The position numbers were made by a program, and so were the translations under genes. Positions 18,174 through 27,308 of a stretch of 64,000 nucleotides of DNA are shown here, piece after piece (the stretch's first letter is position 1; every line of letters starts with the position of its first letter). The stretch lies in assembly GCF_025200925.1 (NCBI RefSeq), contig NZ_CP104174.1, forward strand, positions 4,960,001 to 5,024,000. The letters are read 5' to 3'. The stretch is from Bradyrhizobium sp. CB1015 (lineage in GTDB: Bacteria; Pseudomonadota; Alphaproteobacteria; Rhizobiales; Xanthobacteraceae). The notes below the pieces were generated by a model, which had not been told where the DNA came from, searched no databases, and was given only the letters and a program-made list of their open reading frames with translations.

Positions 18174-19445
18174 TCAGCGCGTCTGCGGCTCGATCGTCAC
18201 CGTGCAGTCGCCCTGCCCTTGGGTCGCGACCACGATGTTGCCCGCGGGAGCGCTGAGCGCAATCGGCGCCGACGAGCCGCCGCCGGGCATCTGAACCGTC
18301 ACGCTGAGGGAGTCGGTGCGCGCGGTCGAGCCAACGGTCGAAGGTTCCGCCTGGGCGACATTGCCCGAGGCGTCACGCCGCATGATCTGGCAGTTCACAT
18401 TGCTTCCGCCGGCCGCCGCCATGCTCGACGACGCGCCGCCGCCCATCTGCGCGCGGGCGCGCGACGGATCGCGCGGCACCTGGCTGACGATGCGATGCGT
18501 GCGCGGCTCCACGATGACGACGTCGTCATCCGTGGCAAAGTATTCGTAGCCGCGGTATTGCGGCTCGATCGAGACGATCTCGGGCGGCAGCCGGTGGAGA
18601 CGCACGCGCGAGGGAATGGTCTCGCCAACCCGGATCGAGATGTTCAGATTGCGCTCCGGCTGCGCGAGGCGCGCGCGGCTTACCGTTTCGGAGATCCGCA
18701 CCTGCCTCTCGGTCGTCACCTGGGCCTGCTGATTGACCTGCGTGTTGGTCTGCGTGGTCTGGTTGGCCTGATTTGATTGCGTGCCCGTGGATCCGGGCGC
18801 GGTCTGTGCATTGCTGGTCGGAGGCGTGCGGTTGGTATCCGTCGCGGTGGCCGGCCTGTTGTTCTGTTGTGCCGGCGGCTGCTGCTCGGCGGCATTGCGC
18901 GGCGGCTGGGCCTGGTTGCGCTCGTTCTGGTTGGCCGTAGCTCCCGTGCGCTCGTTCTGCTGACCAGCCCGGCCAGTCGTCGGGCCCGTCTTGGATTTCT
19001 CGGATTCGGCGGTTGATTTCTGCGGCGCTGCCTTGTCCTGCTTGGTTTCCGCACTGCTCTTGCCGGCATCGCGCCCGGGCTTCGCACTCTCGGCCTCCCG
19101 ATTGCGATCGCGCGAAGGCTCGCGCGACTCTTGTGCCTGATCCCTTGCCTTCGGTTGATCGCGCTCCGAAGCCGTCGCCGGCTGGCGCTTGTCGTCGTTC
19201 GCCTCGTGCTTGGCTGCGCCGCCCCTGTCTTCGCGACCGGCACCCTGGAGCCGCTCCTGGGCGCCCTGCGCGCGGTCTTGAGTGCGGTCTTGAGCCGCAC
19301 CACCGCGCTGCGGCGCAGCGCCCTTGGCCGGTTCCTCGGTCCGCTTCGGCTCATCCCTGCGCTCGCCGGGCGCCTGGGCGTAGGCAAGACCGGACGCCAG
19401 CATGAGTCCGATGGCCGCAGTCGATAACATCAAATGTTGACGCAT
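18174..19445 (-). CDS. DUF1236 protein with long low-complexity linker
   Basis: 423 residues. A Sec signal peptide (MLSTAAIGLMLASGLAYA) precedes about 220 residues rich in Gln, Asn, Arg, Glu, Ala and Thr without hydrophobic segments, probably disordered. Around residues 265-325 a DUF1236-type domain appears (RVRLHRLPPEIVSIEPQYR, then YFATDDDVVIVEP). The C-terminal 100 residues contain a Gly/Ser/Ala-rich stretch and a pair of cysteines. A periplasmic or outer-envelope role is likely but unknown. GAGGAGAGGG lies just before ATG 19445; the longer frame to 19739 is non-coding. Monocistronic. Confidence 0.8.
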   Translation of the reverse strand: MRQHLMLSTAAIGLMLASGLAYAQAPGERRDEPKRTEEPAKGAAPQRGGAAQDRTQDRAQGAQERLQGAGREDRGGAAKHEANDDKRQPATASERDQPKARDQAQESREPSRDRNREAESAKPGRDAGKSSAETKQDKAAPQKSTAESEKSKTGPTTGRAGQQNERTGATANQNERNQAQPPRNAAEQQPPAQQNNRPATATDTNRTPPTSNAQTAPGSTGTQSNQANQTTQTNTQVNQQAQVTTERQVRISETVSRARLAQPERNLNISIRVGETIPSRVRLHRLPPEIVSIEPQYRGYEYFATDDDVVIVEPRTHRIVSQVPRDPSRARAQMGGGASSSMAAAGGSNVNCQIMRRDASGNVAQAEPSTVGSTARTDSLSVTVQMPGGGSSAPIALSAPAGNIVVATQGQGDCTVTIEPQTR

Positions 19446-19537
19446 GGTCCCTCTCCTCGACAATTCGCAACAACAAACGCGAACGTTCTGTCCGTGCGAA
19501 GGTTCCTGAGCAGGAACGCAGTCGTGGAGCGAGCCGA

Positions 19538-19930
19538 TCAAGTCGCCATCATCGCATCCTTCAGCGTCAGTCGCGCCGTGAACGTCACGCTGGTCTTGCC
19601 GACCAGCGCCATGCCTTCGACTTCCGCACCGCCGGGGAAATAGCTTCCGGAAAAGCCGCAGGTAACCTCCCTGCCACCGAATGCGAGCGTCCTGCCGACC
19701 GCCTCGGTATGCTGATTGACGATCATGTCGCCCCGCCACTTGCCGTTCCGGAAGGTGTAGCTGCCGGTGTAGTAGAAATAGCTGTCGCCGCCCATGATGC
19801 GCCCGTCGCAGAGCACGACCACGCCCCTGGCCTGCCCGCGCTTGCCGTCCCGCATCTCGATGTCGAAGATGTAGAGGCCGTTGACGACCCTGGCCTCCTC
19901 ACCCGCTTCCGCCTCATCGCCAGCCGACAT
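19538..19930 (-). CDS. GrlR-like small protein
   Basis: 130 residues, starting MSAGDEAEAGEEARVVNGLY. The core GVVVLCDGRIMGGDSYFYYTG followed by FRNGKWRGDMIVNQH matches my recollection of the GrlR-type beta fold, named after a negative regulator of LEE in enteropathogens but widespread with unknown roles. The C-terminal half has a second beta-rich unit (GFSGSYFPGGAEVEGMALVG). It lies 31 bases downstream of nadE on the same strand, so it is probably co-transcribed. A GGGGGA Shine-Dalgarno supports ATG 19930. Only the family match is inferred; the function is not. Confidence 0.7.
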   Translation of the reverse strand: MSAGDEAEAGEEARVVNGLYIFDIEMRDGKRGQARGVVVLCDGRIMGGDSYFYYTGSYTFRNGKWRGDMIVNQHTEAVGRTLAFGGREVTCGFSGSYFPGGAEVEGMALVGKTSVTFTARLTLKDAMMAT

Positions 19931-19961
19931 CCGATCATCCCCCACCGATCCGCTGCTCCGA

Positions 19962-21995
19962 TCAGTTCGGTACGTTCCGCTCGAGATCCTCGAGCCATGC
20001 CGCCGCACTCGAATCCGAGGGCGCGCGCCAGTCGCCGCGTGGCGACAATGAGCCGCCGGCCGAGACCTTCGGCCCGTTCGGCATGGCCGAGCGCTTGAAC
20101 TGGCTGAAGGCGAAGAAGCGGCGCAGGAACACCTCCAGCCAGCGGCGGATCTCAGGCAGATCATAGGCTCTGCGCCGGTCGGTCGGGAATGCCGGCGGCC
20201 ATTCGCCCTTGGCAACGTCCTTCCACGCCTGCAGCGCCATGAAGGCGATCTTGGACGGCCGCATGCCGAAGCGTAGCGTATAGAACAGGTTGAAATCCTG
20301 CAGCTCGTAAGGTCCGACGGACGCTTCCGTGCTCTGCGGCTTCTCGCCGGCCTCGACCGGCACGAGCTCGGGTGAGATTTCGGCGACCAGGATCGAGCCG
20401 AGCGTCCGGTTGACGTCGTCGCTGAACTGTTTCGAGGAGATCACCCAGCGGATCAGATGCTGGATCAGTGTCTTCGGCACGCCGGCATTGACGTTGTAAT
20501 GCGCCATCTGGTCGCCGACACCATAGGTGCACCAGCCGAGCGCAAGCTCGGAGAGATCGCCGGTCCCGATCACGATGCCGCCGTGATGGTTGGCGAGCCG
20601 GAACAAATAATCCGTGCGCAGGCCTGCCTGGACGTTCTCGAAGGTGACGTCGTAGACCTTCTCGCCCTTGCCGAAGGGATGGCCGATGTCCTTCAGCATC
20701 TGCGTCGCCGTGGTGCGGATGTCGAGCTCCTGCCAGCTCGTCTGCAACGCCTTCATCAGCGCGAGCGCGTTGGTCTTGCTCTCGCTGCCGGTGGCAAAGC
20801 CCGGCATGGTGTAGGCCAGGATGTTCTCGCGCGGCAGGCCGAGCAGATCGACCGCCTTGGCGGCGACGATCAGGGCATGGGTGGAATCGAGCCCTCCCGA
20901 GACGCCGATGACGACGCGCTTGGTGCCGGTGGCGCGCATGCGCTGCACGAGGCCGGCAACCTGGATGTTGTAGGCCTCGTAGCAGTCCTGCTCGAGCAGG
21001 CTCTCATCGCTCGGCACGAACGGAAAGCGCTCGACCTTGCGCAGGAAGCCGATATCGGCTGCCGGCGGCTTCAGGGCAAATGTCACCTTGCGGAAAAATG
21101 CCTCGCGCTGCCGCCTGTTGTCGTCGAACGTTCCCATCAGCGCGCGTTCCTGCCTGAGCAGGTCGAGATCGACATCGGCCAGCGTGATCTGGCCGCCCTG
21201 GCGGAACCGCTCGCCCTCGGCCAGCAGCACGCCGTTCTCGTAGATCGAAGTCTGGCCGTCCCAGGCGAGATCGGTGGTGGATTCCCCGGCCCCGGCTGCG
21301 GAATAGACGTAAGCCGCGAGGCAGCGCGCCGAGGTCGATTGGCACAGCAGTGCGCGCGAGCGCGCCCGGCCGATCGTGATCGGACTGCCCGAGAGGTTGA
21401 TCAGCACGCTCGCGCCCGCGAGCGCAAGCTCCGAGGCCGGCGTTACCGGGATCCACATGTCCTCGCAGATCTCGACGCCGATGGTGAGGCCTGGAACGTC
21501 CTCGGCCGCGAACAAGAGATCGACGCCGAACGGCGCGTGCAGCCCACCAAAGGCGATGGTTTCACCGGCGATGCCGGCACCGGAGGCGAAATGCCGCCCC
21601 TCGTAGAACTCCCGGTAGGTCGGCAAGTAAGACTTCGGCACGACGCCGAGCACGTTGCCGCGATGAATGACGACAGCACAATTGTAGATGCGATTGCCAA
21701 AGCGCAGTGGCGCCCCGACGATCAGGACCGTCATCAGTCCCGCGGAGGCCGCAACGATCCCTGCGAGCCCGCGCTCGACCGCATCGAGCAGCGGATCCTG
21801 CTTCACCAGGTCCTCGATCGCATATCCGGACAGGCACAGCTCGGGAAACACCGCGACCGCGACCGACTGCTCATGGCAGGCATTGGCCGCCGCCAGGACG
21901 GCCTTCGCGTTGGCCGTGGGATCGGCAACGTGAGAGGTGGTCACGCAGGCCGCCACGCGCGCAAATCCGTGGGCGTAAATCGAGTGGAAAGTCAT
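19962..21995 (-). CDS. nadE: Glutamine-dependent NAD+ synthetase
   Basis: 677 residues in two domains. The N-terminal nitrilase-type glutaminase has the triad E52 (FPELCLSGY), K121 (PKSYLPTYREF) and C177 (VEICEDMW). The C-terminal synthetase has the ATP-pyrophosphatase P-loop SGGLDS (366-371), then GDLSELALGWCTYG. It amidates nicotinate adenine dinucleotide to NAD+ in the cytoplasm, with ammonia channelled from glutamine. The start is MTFHSIYAHGFARVA; the 30 upstream residues are non-coding. It is downstream of pncA and a PhaC-like gene on the same strand, so NAD salvage and final synthesis are grouped. Confidence 0.96.
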   Translation of the reverse strand: MTFHSIYAHGFARVAACVTTSHVADPTANAKAVLAAANACHEQSVAVAVFPELCLSGYAIEDLVKQDPLLDAVERGLAGIVAASAGLMTVLIVGAPLRFGNRIYNCAVVIHRGNVLGVVPKSYLPTYREFYEGRHFASGAGIAGETIAFGGLHAPFGVDLLFAAEDVPGLTIGVEICEDMWIPVTPASELALAGASVLINLSGSPITIGRARSRALLCQSTSARCLAAYVYSAAGAGESTTDLAWDGQTSIYENGVLLAEGERFRQGGQITLADVDLDLLRQERALMGTFDDNRRQREAFFRKVTFALKPPAADIGFLRKVERFPFVPSDESLLEQDCYEAYNIQVAGLVQRMRATGTKRVVIGVSGGLDSTHALIVAAKAVDLLGLPRENILAYTMPGFATGSESKTNALALMKALQTSWQELDIRTTATQMLKDIGHPFGKGEKVYDVTFENVQAGLRTDYLFRLANHHGGIVIGTGDLSELALGWCTYGVGDQMAHYNVNAGVPKTLIQHLIRWVISSKQFSDDVNRTLGSILVAEISPELVPVEAGEKPQSTEASVGPYELQDFNLFYTLRFGMRPSKIAFMALQAWKDVAKGEWPPAFPTDRRRAYDLPEIRRWLEVFLRRFFAFSQFKRSAMPNGPKVSAGGSLSPRGDWRAPSDSSAAAWLEDLERNVPN

Positions 21996-22137
21996 CGAGC
22001 GCAGTACCCTTAAGTCTCTTGCCGGCGGCCGCCGCCGTCGGCTCCGGTCATATGTAGCCCATCGATCTGGCCCCGTGCAGGCCATCCGCCATCATCCATA
22101 ACGGATTTGCGCCCCGGCCGGTCCAGTGCCGGCGAGC

Positions 22138-23253
22138 TCAGGCGCTGCGGGCCAGCACGCCGGGCAGATCGCCGCGCAGCCACCCGGCGATCCGGGGCCA
22201 GGCATGCGCATGGGTGCGCGCGCCCATGAAAAGGCCGAGATGGTCGCTGGGCTCGGATGCCGCCGCGATGAACGCGGGTGGCGTGCCGACGAGCCCGGCG
22301 GTGGCGAGCGCTTGCGTCGCCGGCACCACATCGTCGTCGAGCCCGGCGAGCAGGAAGATCGGCGCCTTGACGTCCTTCAGATTGATCGGGCGGCCGAGCG
22401 CGACGAAACTGCCTTCGGCGATCCGGTTCTCCCGGAAAATCGCGTTGACGATCTCGAGATAATAAGTGCCCGGCAGGTTGAGCGTCTCGGCGTTCCACCG
22501 GTCGAAGCGCGCGAGCAGCTCGGTGCCCTGCTCATCCGAGAGATCCCGCTGCAATGCCGCCACGATATCGTCGTCGTCAGGCGCTTTGGACCAGAAGCGC
22601 AGCATCTCCTCGCCGCTGACATTGCCGCCGCCGCGCGCGACGAGCTGGTCATAGACCAGCTCGGGCGCGTTACGGGCGAGCCGGGACAGCGAGGACTCGA
22701 TCGACAGGTCCACCGGAGCACCGACCAGGACCAGGCGCCGCACCTTGGCTGGAAAGCGCGCGGCATAGAGCAGCGACAGCCATCCGCCCTGGCAGAGCCC
22801 GACCAGATCGACCGGCGCGCCGATCTCGTCGATGGCGACGTTGAGATCGCCGAGATAGCTGTCGATCGAGAGATAGCGCATGTCCGGCGTCGCCGACCGC
22901 CAGTCGGTGAGATAGACCCGGTCGATGCCGCCATTTTGCAGCGACTGCACCACGCTGTGGCCTGGGGCGAAATCGGCGATCAGGGCCCGGTGCAGCGCAT
23001 AGGGCGCGCAGACCAGCGCCGGCTGGCCGGACCGGGTCTGCGAGCAATCGCGCAGCCGCATCGTTGCGAGCTCCAGCGCAACGCGGCTCGGCGTCGTCCA
23101 TGGCAGGCTGCTGTCACCCTGTTTCTCGGGTGCCCGCTCCAGCCACCAGAAGCAGGCATCCATGGCGAGCTGCGCCGCCGCAAACGGCCAGAGCCGCGGA
23201 TCATCAGGAGCCTGCCCTGGCGCGCGTGGCGGTTTGGCGGTCTTGTCCACCAT
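22138..23253 (-). CDS. PhaC-like alpha/beta hydrolase
   Basis: 371 residues. The nucleophile motif is VGLCQGGW with Cys154 in the lipase box, as in polyhydroxyalkanoate synthases, where serine hydrolases have Ser. The Asp is in LLAGLDDDVVPATQ and the His in SDHLGLFMG. Substrate-facing motifs include VYLTDWRSATPDMRYLSIDSY, close to the PHA synthase pattern. It is shorter than class I PhaC (about 590), so it may be an intracellular PHB depolymerase-like or truncated synthase-like enzyme of carbon storage metabolism. It lies between pncA and nadE, 16 bases after pncA on the same strand. Confidence 0.8.
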   Translation of the reverse strand: MVDKTAKPPRAPGQAPDDPRLWPFAAAQLAMDACFWWLERAPEKQGDSSLPWTTPSRVALELATMRLRDCSQTRSGQPALVCAPYALHRALIADFAPGHSVVQSLQNGGIDRVYLTDWRSATPDMRYLSIDSYLGDLNVAIDEIGAPVDLVGLCQGGWLSLLYAARFPAKVRRLVLVGAPVDLSIESSLSRLARNAPELVYDQLVARGGGNVSGEEMLRFWSKAPDDDDIVAALQRDLSDEQGTELLARFDRWNAETLNLPGTYYLEIVNAIFRENRIAEGSFVALGRPINLKDVKAPIFLLAGLDDDVVPATQALATAGLVGTPPAFIAAASEPSDHLGLFMGARTHAHAWPRIAGWLRGDLPGVLARSA

Positions 23254-23269
23254 GGCTACCTCGACATCC

Positions 23270-23896
23270 TCACAAAAACGCCTCGAGGCTCACGACAGCA
23301 ATGCCGAGGTCCCGAAAACTCCGATGGGTCGCCGCGACCGAGCCGTCGAGATCGATGCCGCGACAGGCATCCTCGATGACCGCCACCTCCAGTCCCGCCT
23401 TGCGCGCATCTTCCGCCGAGAAGCGGACGCAGAAGTCCAGCGCCAGACCGGCGACAAAGACGGTCTTCAGCTCGCGTTCGCGCAAATATCCAAGCAATCC
23501 GGTCGAGGTCCGATGGTCGTTCTCGAACAACGCCGAATAGGAATCGATGCCGCGGCGAAAGCCCTTGCGCAGCACGAGGCTCGCTTGCGTCACATCGAGA
23601 TCGCGATGAAATTCCGCGCCGGCCGTGCCTTGCACGCAATGCGTCGGCCAGAGCACCTGCGGTCCGTAGTCGAGCTCGATGGTCTGGAACGGCTGCCTGC
23701 CGGGATGGTTCGGGGCGAACGAGGCGTGGTCGCTCGGATGCCAGTCCTGCGTCAGCACCACATTGGCGAATTTTTGGGCGATGCGATTGATGGCGGGCAC
23801 GACTTTCTCGCCGCCTGGCACCGCCAGCGCCCCGCCGGTGCAGAAGTCGTTCTGCACGTCGATCACCAGCAGCACGTCGCGGTCGGAAATCTTCAT
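23270..23896 (-). CDS. pncA: Nicotinamidase (pyrazinamidase)
   Basis: 208 residues of the isochorismatase-like hydrolase fold. The catalytic triad is visible: D13 (VIDVQNDF), K111 (LRKGFRRG) and C156 (LALDFCV). Metal ligands are D51, H53 and H57 (QDWHPSDH). It deamidates nicotinamide to nicotinate for NAD+ salvage. It is the first gene of a minus-strand group with the PhaC-like gene and nadE; the cis-peptide motif is near the FVAGLALDFC turn. Length and motifs match the family, and nothing is missing. Confidence 0.95.
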   Translation of the reverse strand: MKISDRDVLLVIDVQNDFCTGGALAVPGGEKVVPAINRIAQKFANVVLTQDWHPSDHASFAPNHPGRQPFQTIELDYGPQVLWPTHCVQGTAGAEFHRDLDVTQASLVLRKGFRRGIDSYSALFENDHRTSTGLLGYLRERELKTVFVAGLALDFCVRFSAEDARKAGLEVAVIEDACRGIDLDGSVAATHRSFRDLGIAVVSLEAFL

Positions 23897-24164
23897 CGCC
23901 GTCCCTTTCGATCTGCCGGGCGCGAGGTCGCCGGGCGAGCCACCTCAGTGTCGGCCTTCCCGCGCTGCTTCGCAACCACCTGGCGCGCGCGCCAGCTGCG
24001 CGAATTGGTCACCGTAGGCCGCCACGATGCAACGGTTTGAGCTCGTTCGTGTTGACTAGGCGCACTCAAGGGCAGATTCTCGCATCGCCCGCTCCAGGCG
24101 GATCGGGTCGAAGGAGCGGAGGACAGGGCTGCCAGGGCCTGAAGGTCGTGGCGGCGATGAGGCC

Positions 24165-25136
24165 ATGAATATCGGCAAGACCGGAAAAATTCTTCTCGCC
24201 GATATCGGCGGCACCAATGCGCGCTTCGCGCTGAGCCCGAGCGGTCAGACCGGACCGATCGACTATGTCAAGGTCGCGGACTTCCCGACCGTCCGCGAAG
24301 CCATCGCGGACGTGCTGGCGCGCCGGTCGAACGGCGAGCAGCCCCATCGCGCGGTGCTGGCCGTGGCCGGTCCCGTCACCAACAATCGCTGTGTCATGAC
24401 CAACAGCCCCTGGGTCATCGACGGCAACGAGCTGCAGCCCGCGCTCGGCTTCGACAGCGTCCATGTGCTGAATGATTTCGAGGTGGTGGCCTGGTCCCTG
24501 CCCGCCTTGGAGCCTGCCGACCTGGTCCCGCTCGGCGGCGGCGACGGCTTGCCTGGCGAGCCGTTGCTGGTCGTTGGTCCCGGAACCGGATTTGGTGTCT
24601 CCTGCCTGGTCGACCGCCATGGTTCGCGGCTGGCCGTCGTCACGGAGGCTGGACATGCGACCCTGCCGGCGGAGAACGAGCGCGAGGAGCGCGTGATCGC
24701 CTGCTTGCGGCAGCGCCTCGGCCATGTCTCGATCGAGCGCGGCGCCCTCTCAGGTTCCGGGCTGCAGAACCTCTACGAGGCGCTGGCCGAGATCGACGGC
24801 GTTCAGGTGCCGCATCGCGATGCCGCCGCGATCACCAAGGCTGCGCTGGAGAACAGCTGTCCGGTGAGCCGCGCGACGCTGGAGATGTTTTGCGCCATTC
24901 TCGGCTCGGTCGCCGGCAATCTCGCGGTGACCTTCGGCGCCCGCGGCGGCGTCTATGTCGCCGGCGGAATCGTGCCGCGCTTCCGCGAGTTCCTCGCCGC
25001 CTCGGCGTTCCGGGCGCGCTTCGAAGCCAAGGGACGGTTTCAGGACTATCTGCGCAACATCCCGACCAGGCTCGTGATCAAGCCGGACGCGAGCTTCCTC
25101 GGCCTGACGATGTTTGCCGAGCACAATCCTGGCTAG
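24165..25136 (+). CDS. glk: Glucokinase
   Basis: 323 residues of the bacterial Glk family. ATP-binding LLADIGGTNARFAL at the N-terminus, substrate residues in FEVVAWSLPALEP preceded by LNDFE, the phosphate motif GPGTGFGVSCLV, EAGHATLP, the catalytic-region YVAGGIVPR, and a late LRNIPTRLV. It phosphorylates glucose to glucose-6-phosphate in the cytoplasm. It is divergent from pncA and stands alone. GAGG sits just upstream of ATG 24165. Confidence 0.95.
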   Translation: MNIGKTGKILLADIGGTNARFALSPSGQTGPIDYVKVADFPTVREAIADVLARRSNGEQPHRAVLAVAGPVTNNRCVMTNSPWVIDGNELQPALGFDSVHVLNDFEVVAWSLPALEPADLVPLGGGDGLPGEPLLVVGPGTGFGVSCLVDRHGSRLAVVTEAGHATLPAENEREERVIACLRQRLGHVSIERGALSGSGLQNLYEALAEIDGVQVPHRDAAAITKAALENSCPVSRATLEMFCAILGSVAGNLAVTFGARGGVYVAGGIVPRFREFLAASAFRARFEAKGRFQDYLRNIPTRLVIKPDASFLGLTMFAEHNPG

Positions 25137-25279
25137 GGCGACCTCCGCGCGGCGAGTGCCCGTCATGCACAACTGATGATTGCAGCGCGCCTGCGGTTCC
25201 ACGCAGGTCCGTGCTTGCCTGCGTGTTCCCGATGGGAAACAATCTACTCGTGTGTGTGGCGTAGTTGCGGGGGCGTGAC

Positions 25280-25492
25280 ATGCGTAAGCAAGATTCGGGT
25301 TTCGACTATCACCGCTATCACCGGCTGCTGCGCGAAGCGGACAGCGAAGACAAGCGGCTGGCGCTCATCGAGCTCCTGATCGAGGAAAAGGCCCGCGACC
25401 AGCTGGCTGCCCAGCGCGCTTCGGACCGCGCGGCCATGACGGCTCACACCATTGCCACGGTGCTGAGGAACGGCCGCAACCCTGCCGGTTGA
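25280..25492 (+). CDS. Small charged helical protein
   Basis: 70 residues, starting MRKQDSGFDYHRYHRLLREA. Rich in Glu, Lys, Arg and Ala, probably all helical, with no signal peptide. A near-upstream TTG at 25265 would add five residues, but the ATG with GGGGGCG before it is preferred. The only plus-strand gene between glk and the response regulator. I know similar small proteins from Bradyrhizobium as hypotheticals only. Confidence 0.6.
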   Translation: MRKQDSGFDYHRYHRLLREADSEDKRLALIELLIEEKARDQLAAQRASDRAAMTAHTIATVLRNGRNPAG

Positions 25493-25527
25493 TCCCCTCT
25501 TCAGCCTCGCGCCAAAAGCGCAATCGG

Positions 25528-25905
25528 TCAGCTCGGGATGGTGGCTGACGGCTCGGGAAACATCGAATCGATCATCGCCTTGAGCTGATCCATCGCGATC
25601 GGCTTGCGCAGGATCGGCCTGCGCCGGAGCAAGGACGGCAGCAGTTCCGGACCGTAGCCTGTGGCGAACAGAAACGGTTTTCCGCGACGCTCGATCAGGT
25701 CGGCGACAGGGTCGACATAGACGCCCATCAGATTGATGTCGAGGATGGCCAGATCGTACTGCGCGGTCATCGCAAAGGCGCTGGCGTCGCGCACATTGTC
25801 TGCTTCCGCAACGACGTGGTGGCCGAGTTCCTCCACCATGTCGGCGATCATCATCCGGATCAACGCCTCGTCTTCGACCAGGAAAACGGAGAGTCCGTCC
25901 GCCAT
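25528..25905 (-). CDS. Single-domain response regulator
   Basis: 125 residues, a lone receiver domain. Acidic pocket ED at residues 11-12 (FLVEDEALI), phospho-accepting D56 (LAILDINLMG), switch Thr/Ser region near FLFATGYG, and conserved Lys in ILRKPI. There is no output domain, so it must signal through protein contacts in phosphorelay or stress pathways. No histidine kinase is encoded next to it. A perfect palindrome lies 57 bases upstream of its start. Confidence 0.9.
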   Translation of the reverse strand: MADGLSVFLVEDEALIRMMIADMVEELGHHVVAEADNVRDASAFAMTAQYDLAILDINLMGVYVDPVADLIERRGKPFLFATGYGPELLPSLLRRRPILRKPIAMDQLKAMIDSMFPEPSATIPS

Positions 25906-25961
25906 ATCAACCCCGCAATCAGCCTTGCGAAGCTAAGCATAACCGAATTGCGCTGTAGATA

Positions 25962-25973
25962 CACGAATTCGTG
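25962..25973. promoter_or_regulatory. Perfect 12-nt palindrome upstream of the response regulator
   Basis: CACGAATTCGTG is self-complementary and lies 57 bases upstream of the response-regulator ATG. A dimeric regulator site is possible; no regulator can be named. Confidence 0.35.
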
Positions 25974-26017
25974 GCGGGCGCCGTTAATTCACACGCGCCC
26001 GAACCGATTCAACTTGA

Positions 26018-26833
26018 TCAATCCAGGGCACGCTCGTGGCTGAGGCGCACCATCTCCTGGATGAACACCTGCTTCTGCTTGTCGTCGAGGCTCGAAAACA
26101 GCGGCTCGGCGGCATCGGCGACGTTGCGCTGATCGGCGGCGCGATCGATCAGGAACTGGGCCTCGTTGCGCATCTGCTCGATGATGTCGTCGGGCGGATC
26201 GCGCTTGGCGCGTGCAATCCGCAGGTTGAGCCGCTCTGCGCCATTATGCCCGAGGTAGTGCATCGCGCTCGAGAAGCCATACCAGTGCTTCTCCTGATCC
26301 GGCGTGAGGTTCAGCTCGCTCTTGATCCGCTCGATGTAGGAATCGCTGTTGGCGACGATCTGCTCGGCGGTCAGCTGCGGCGCGCCGGGCTGAGTCAGAA
26401 CTGTGACTTCCTTATTGTCCCTACCCTTGTTGTCCTGCGGCGCGTTCTTCGCCTCCTTGGTCGCCTTGGCGCCCTTGCCCTTGGCGCTCTTGGCATCCTT
26501 GTCCTTGTCTTTGGCCCCGACCTGCTGCTTGGAATCCTTCGCCGCGTCCTTGCCGGCCTCCTTGCCGGCCTCCTTGGGCGGCGGCGCCTGATTGCCGCTG
26601 TTGCCGACGCCGAGCACGCCGGTGAAGACGCCGACCACGCCACCGATGGCGCCACCGAGCACGCCACCGACCGGACCTGCCGCCTTGTTTCCGGCGGCCG
26701 CGCCTTCCTGAACGCCCTTGACGAGACCTTGAGCATTCGCCACCGCGGCGGCCCCGAGCAACAGCGCGAGCACAGACCCCAGCGCCAGGCATCGACGCAG
26801 GTGAAGCCGCGCTGGTGGCGCCGGTTTGATCAT
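26018..26833 (-). CDS. Periplasmic LTXXQ/CpxP-like protein
   Basis: About 271 residues. A Sec signal (CLALGSVLALLLGAAAVANA) is followed by a Gly-rich segment (GGVLGGAIGGVVGVFTG) and a Lys/Asp/Ala-rich low-complexity linker of about 60 residues. The C-terminal helical domain carries LNLTPDQEKHWYGF and later FSSLDDKQKQVFIQEM, the LTXXQ-type repeats of the Spy/CpxP chaperone superfamily. A periplasmic stress or folding role is inferred. ATG 26833 has GGAG 8 bases upstream and is chosen over ATG 26848. Divergent from the sugar ABC operon. Confidence 0.75.
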   Translation of the reverse strand: MIKPAPPARLHLRRCLALGSVLALLLGAAAVANAQGLVKGVQEGAAAGNKAAGPVGGVLGGAIGGVVGVFTGVLGVGNSGNQAPPPKEAGKEAGKDAAKDSKQQVGAKDKDKDAKSAKGKGAKATKEAKNAPQDNKGRDNKEVTVLTQPGAPQLTAEQIVANSDSYIERIKSELNLTPDQEKHWYGFSSAMHYLGHNGAERLNLRIARAKRDPPDDIIEQMRNEAQFLIDRAADQRNVADAAEPLFSSLDDKQKQVFIQEMVRLSHERALD

Positions 26834-27308
26834 TCTCGTCTCCATCATCGATCTGGCCTATCAGCGGGAGTCAGCCGCTAGGCGCAACTCTATCGTTTCC
26901 GCCGCTTCGAGGTCCAGACGCGGCCGATTGCTGTCCACGCCCGAAAAGTCTTTCATGCGAAGCGTTTATCCAGGTTCATGCGAAACTGCGGCGTAAATGC
27001 GCACGGCAGCGTTTGAGGCCGTTTGGCGCAAAGTGTGCGTCGCAAAAAACACCGTGCTCCGCGCCTGCGTCGCACCGCCTCGCCACACGTTGCGACGTTT
27101 CCGGACACACCATTAGTTTTAGACGCGAAGCCATTCGGCTTTCTCGACAGACGCGATCAATCATGATCTGATCGCGCTACCAATTTGCTGCGGCAGGCGT
27201 GAATTGCCCACGCGGGCTGACGGCACCAATAAGAAAACCGAGCAACAAGAACTCAAGAAAGAAGTCTCAGAGGAAACTCCAACAACAACACCCAAGCGAG
27301 GAAACGAG
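26834..27308. promoter_or_regulatory. Promoter region of the sugar-type ABC operon
   Basis: About 475 bases without a supported gene between divergent genes. It contains an 8-bp inverted repeat CGCGATCA / TGATCGCG (27152-27159 and 27169-27176, 9-base spacer), about 135 bases before the binding-protein ATG, which is a good operator candidate. The last 90 bases are A/C-rich and probably unstructured leader. No promoter hexamers were assigned. Confidence 0.45.

Noticed and set aside
20457..22013. 518-codon plus-strand frame opposite nadE
   Set aside because: Shadow of the nadE coding sequence; all catalytic motifs are on the minus strand.
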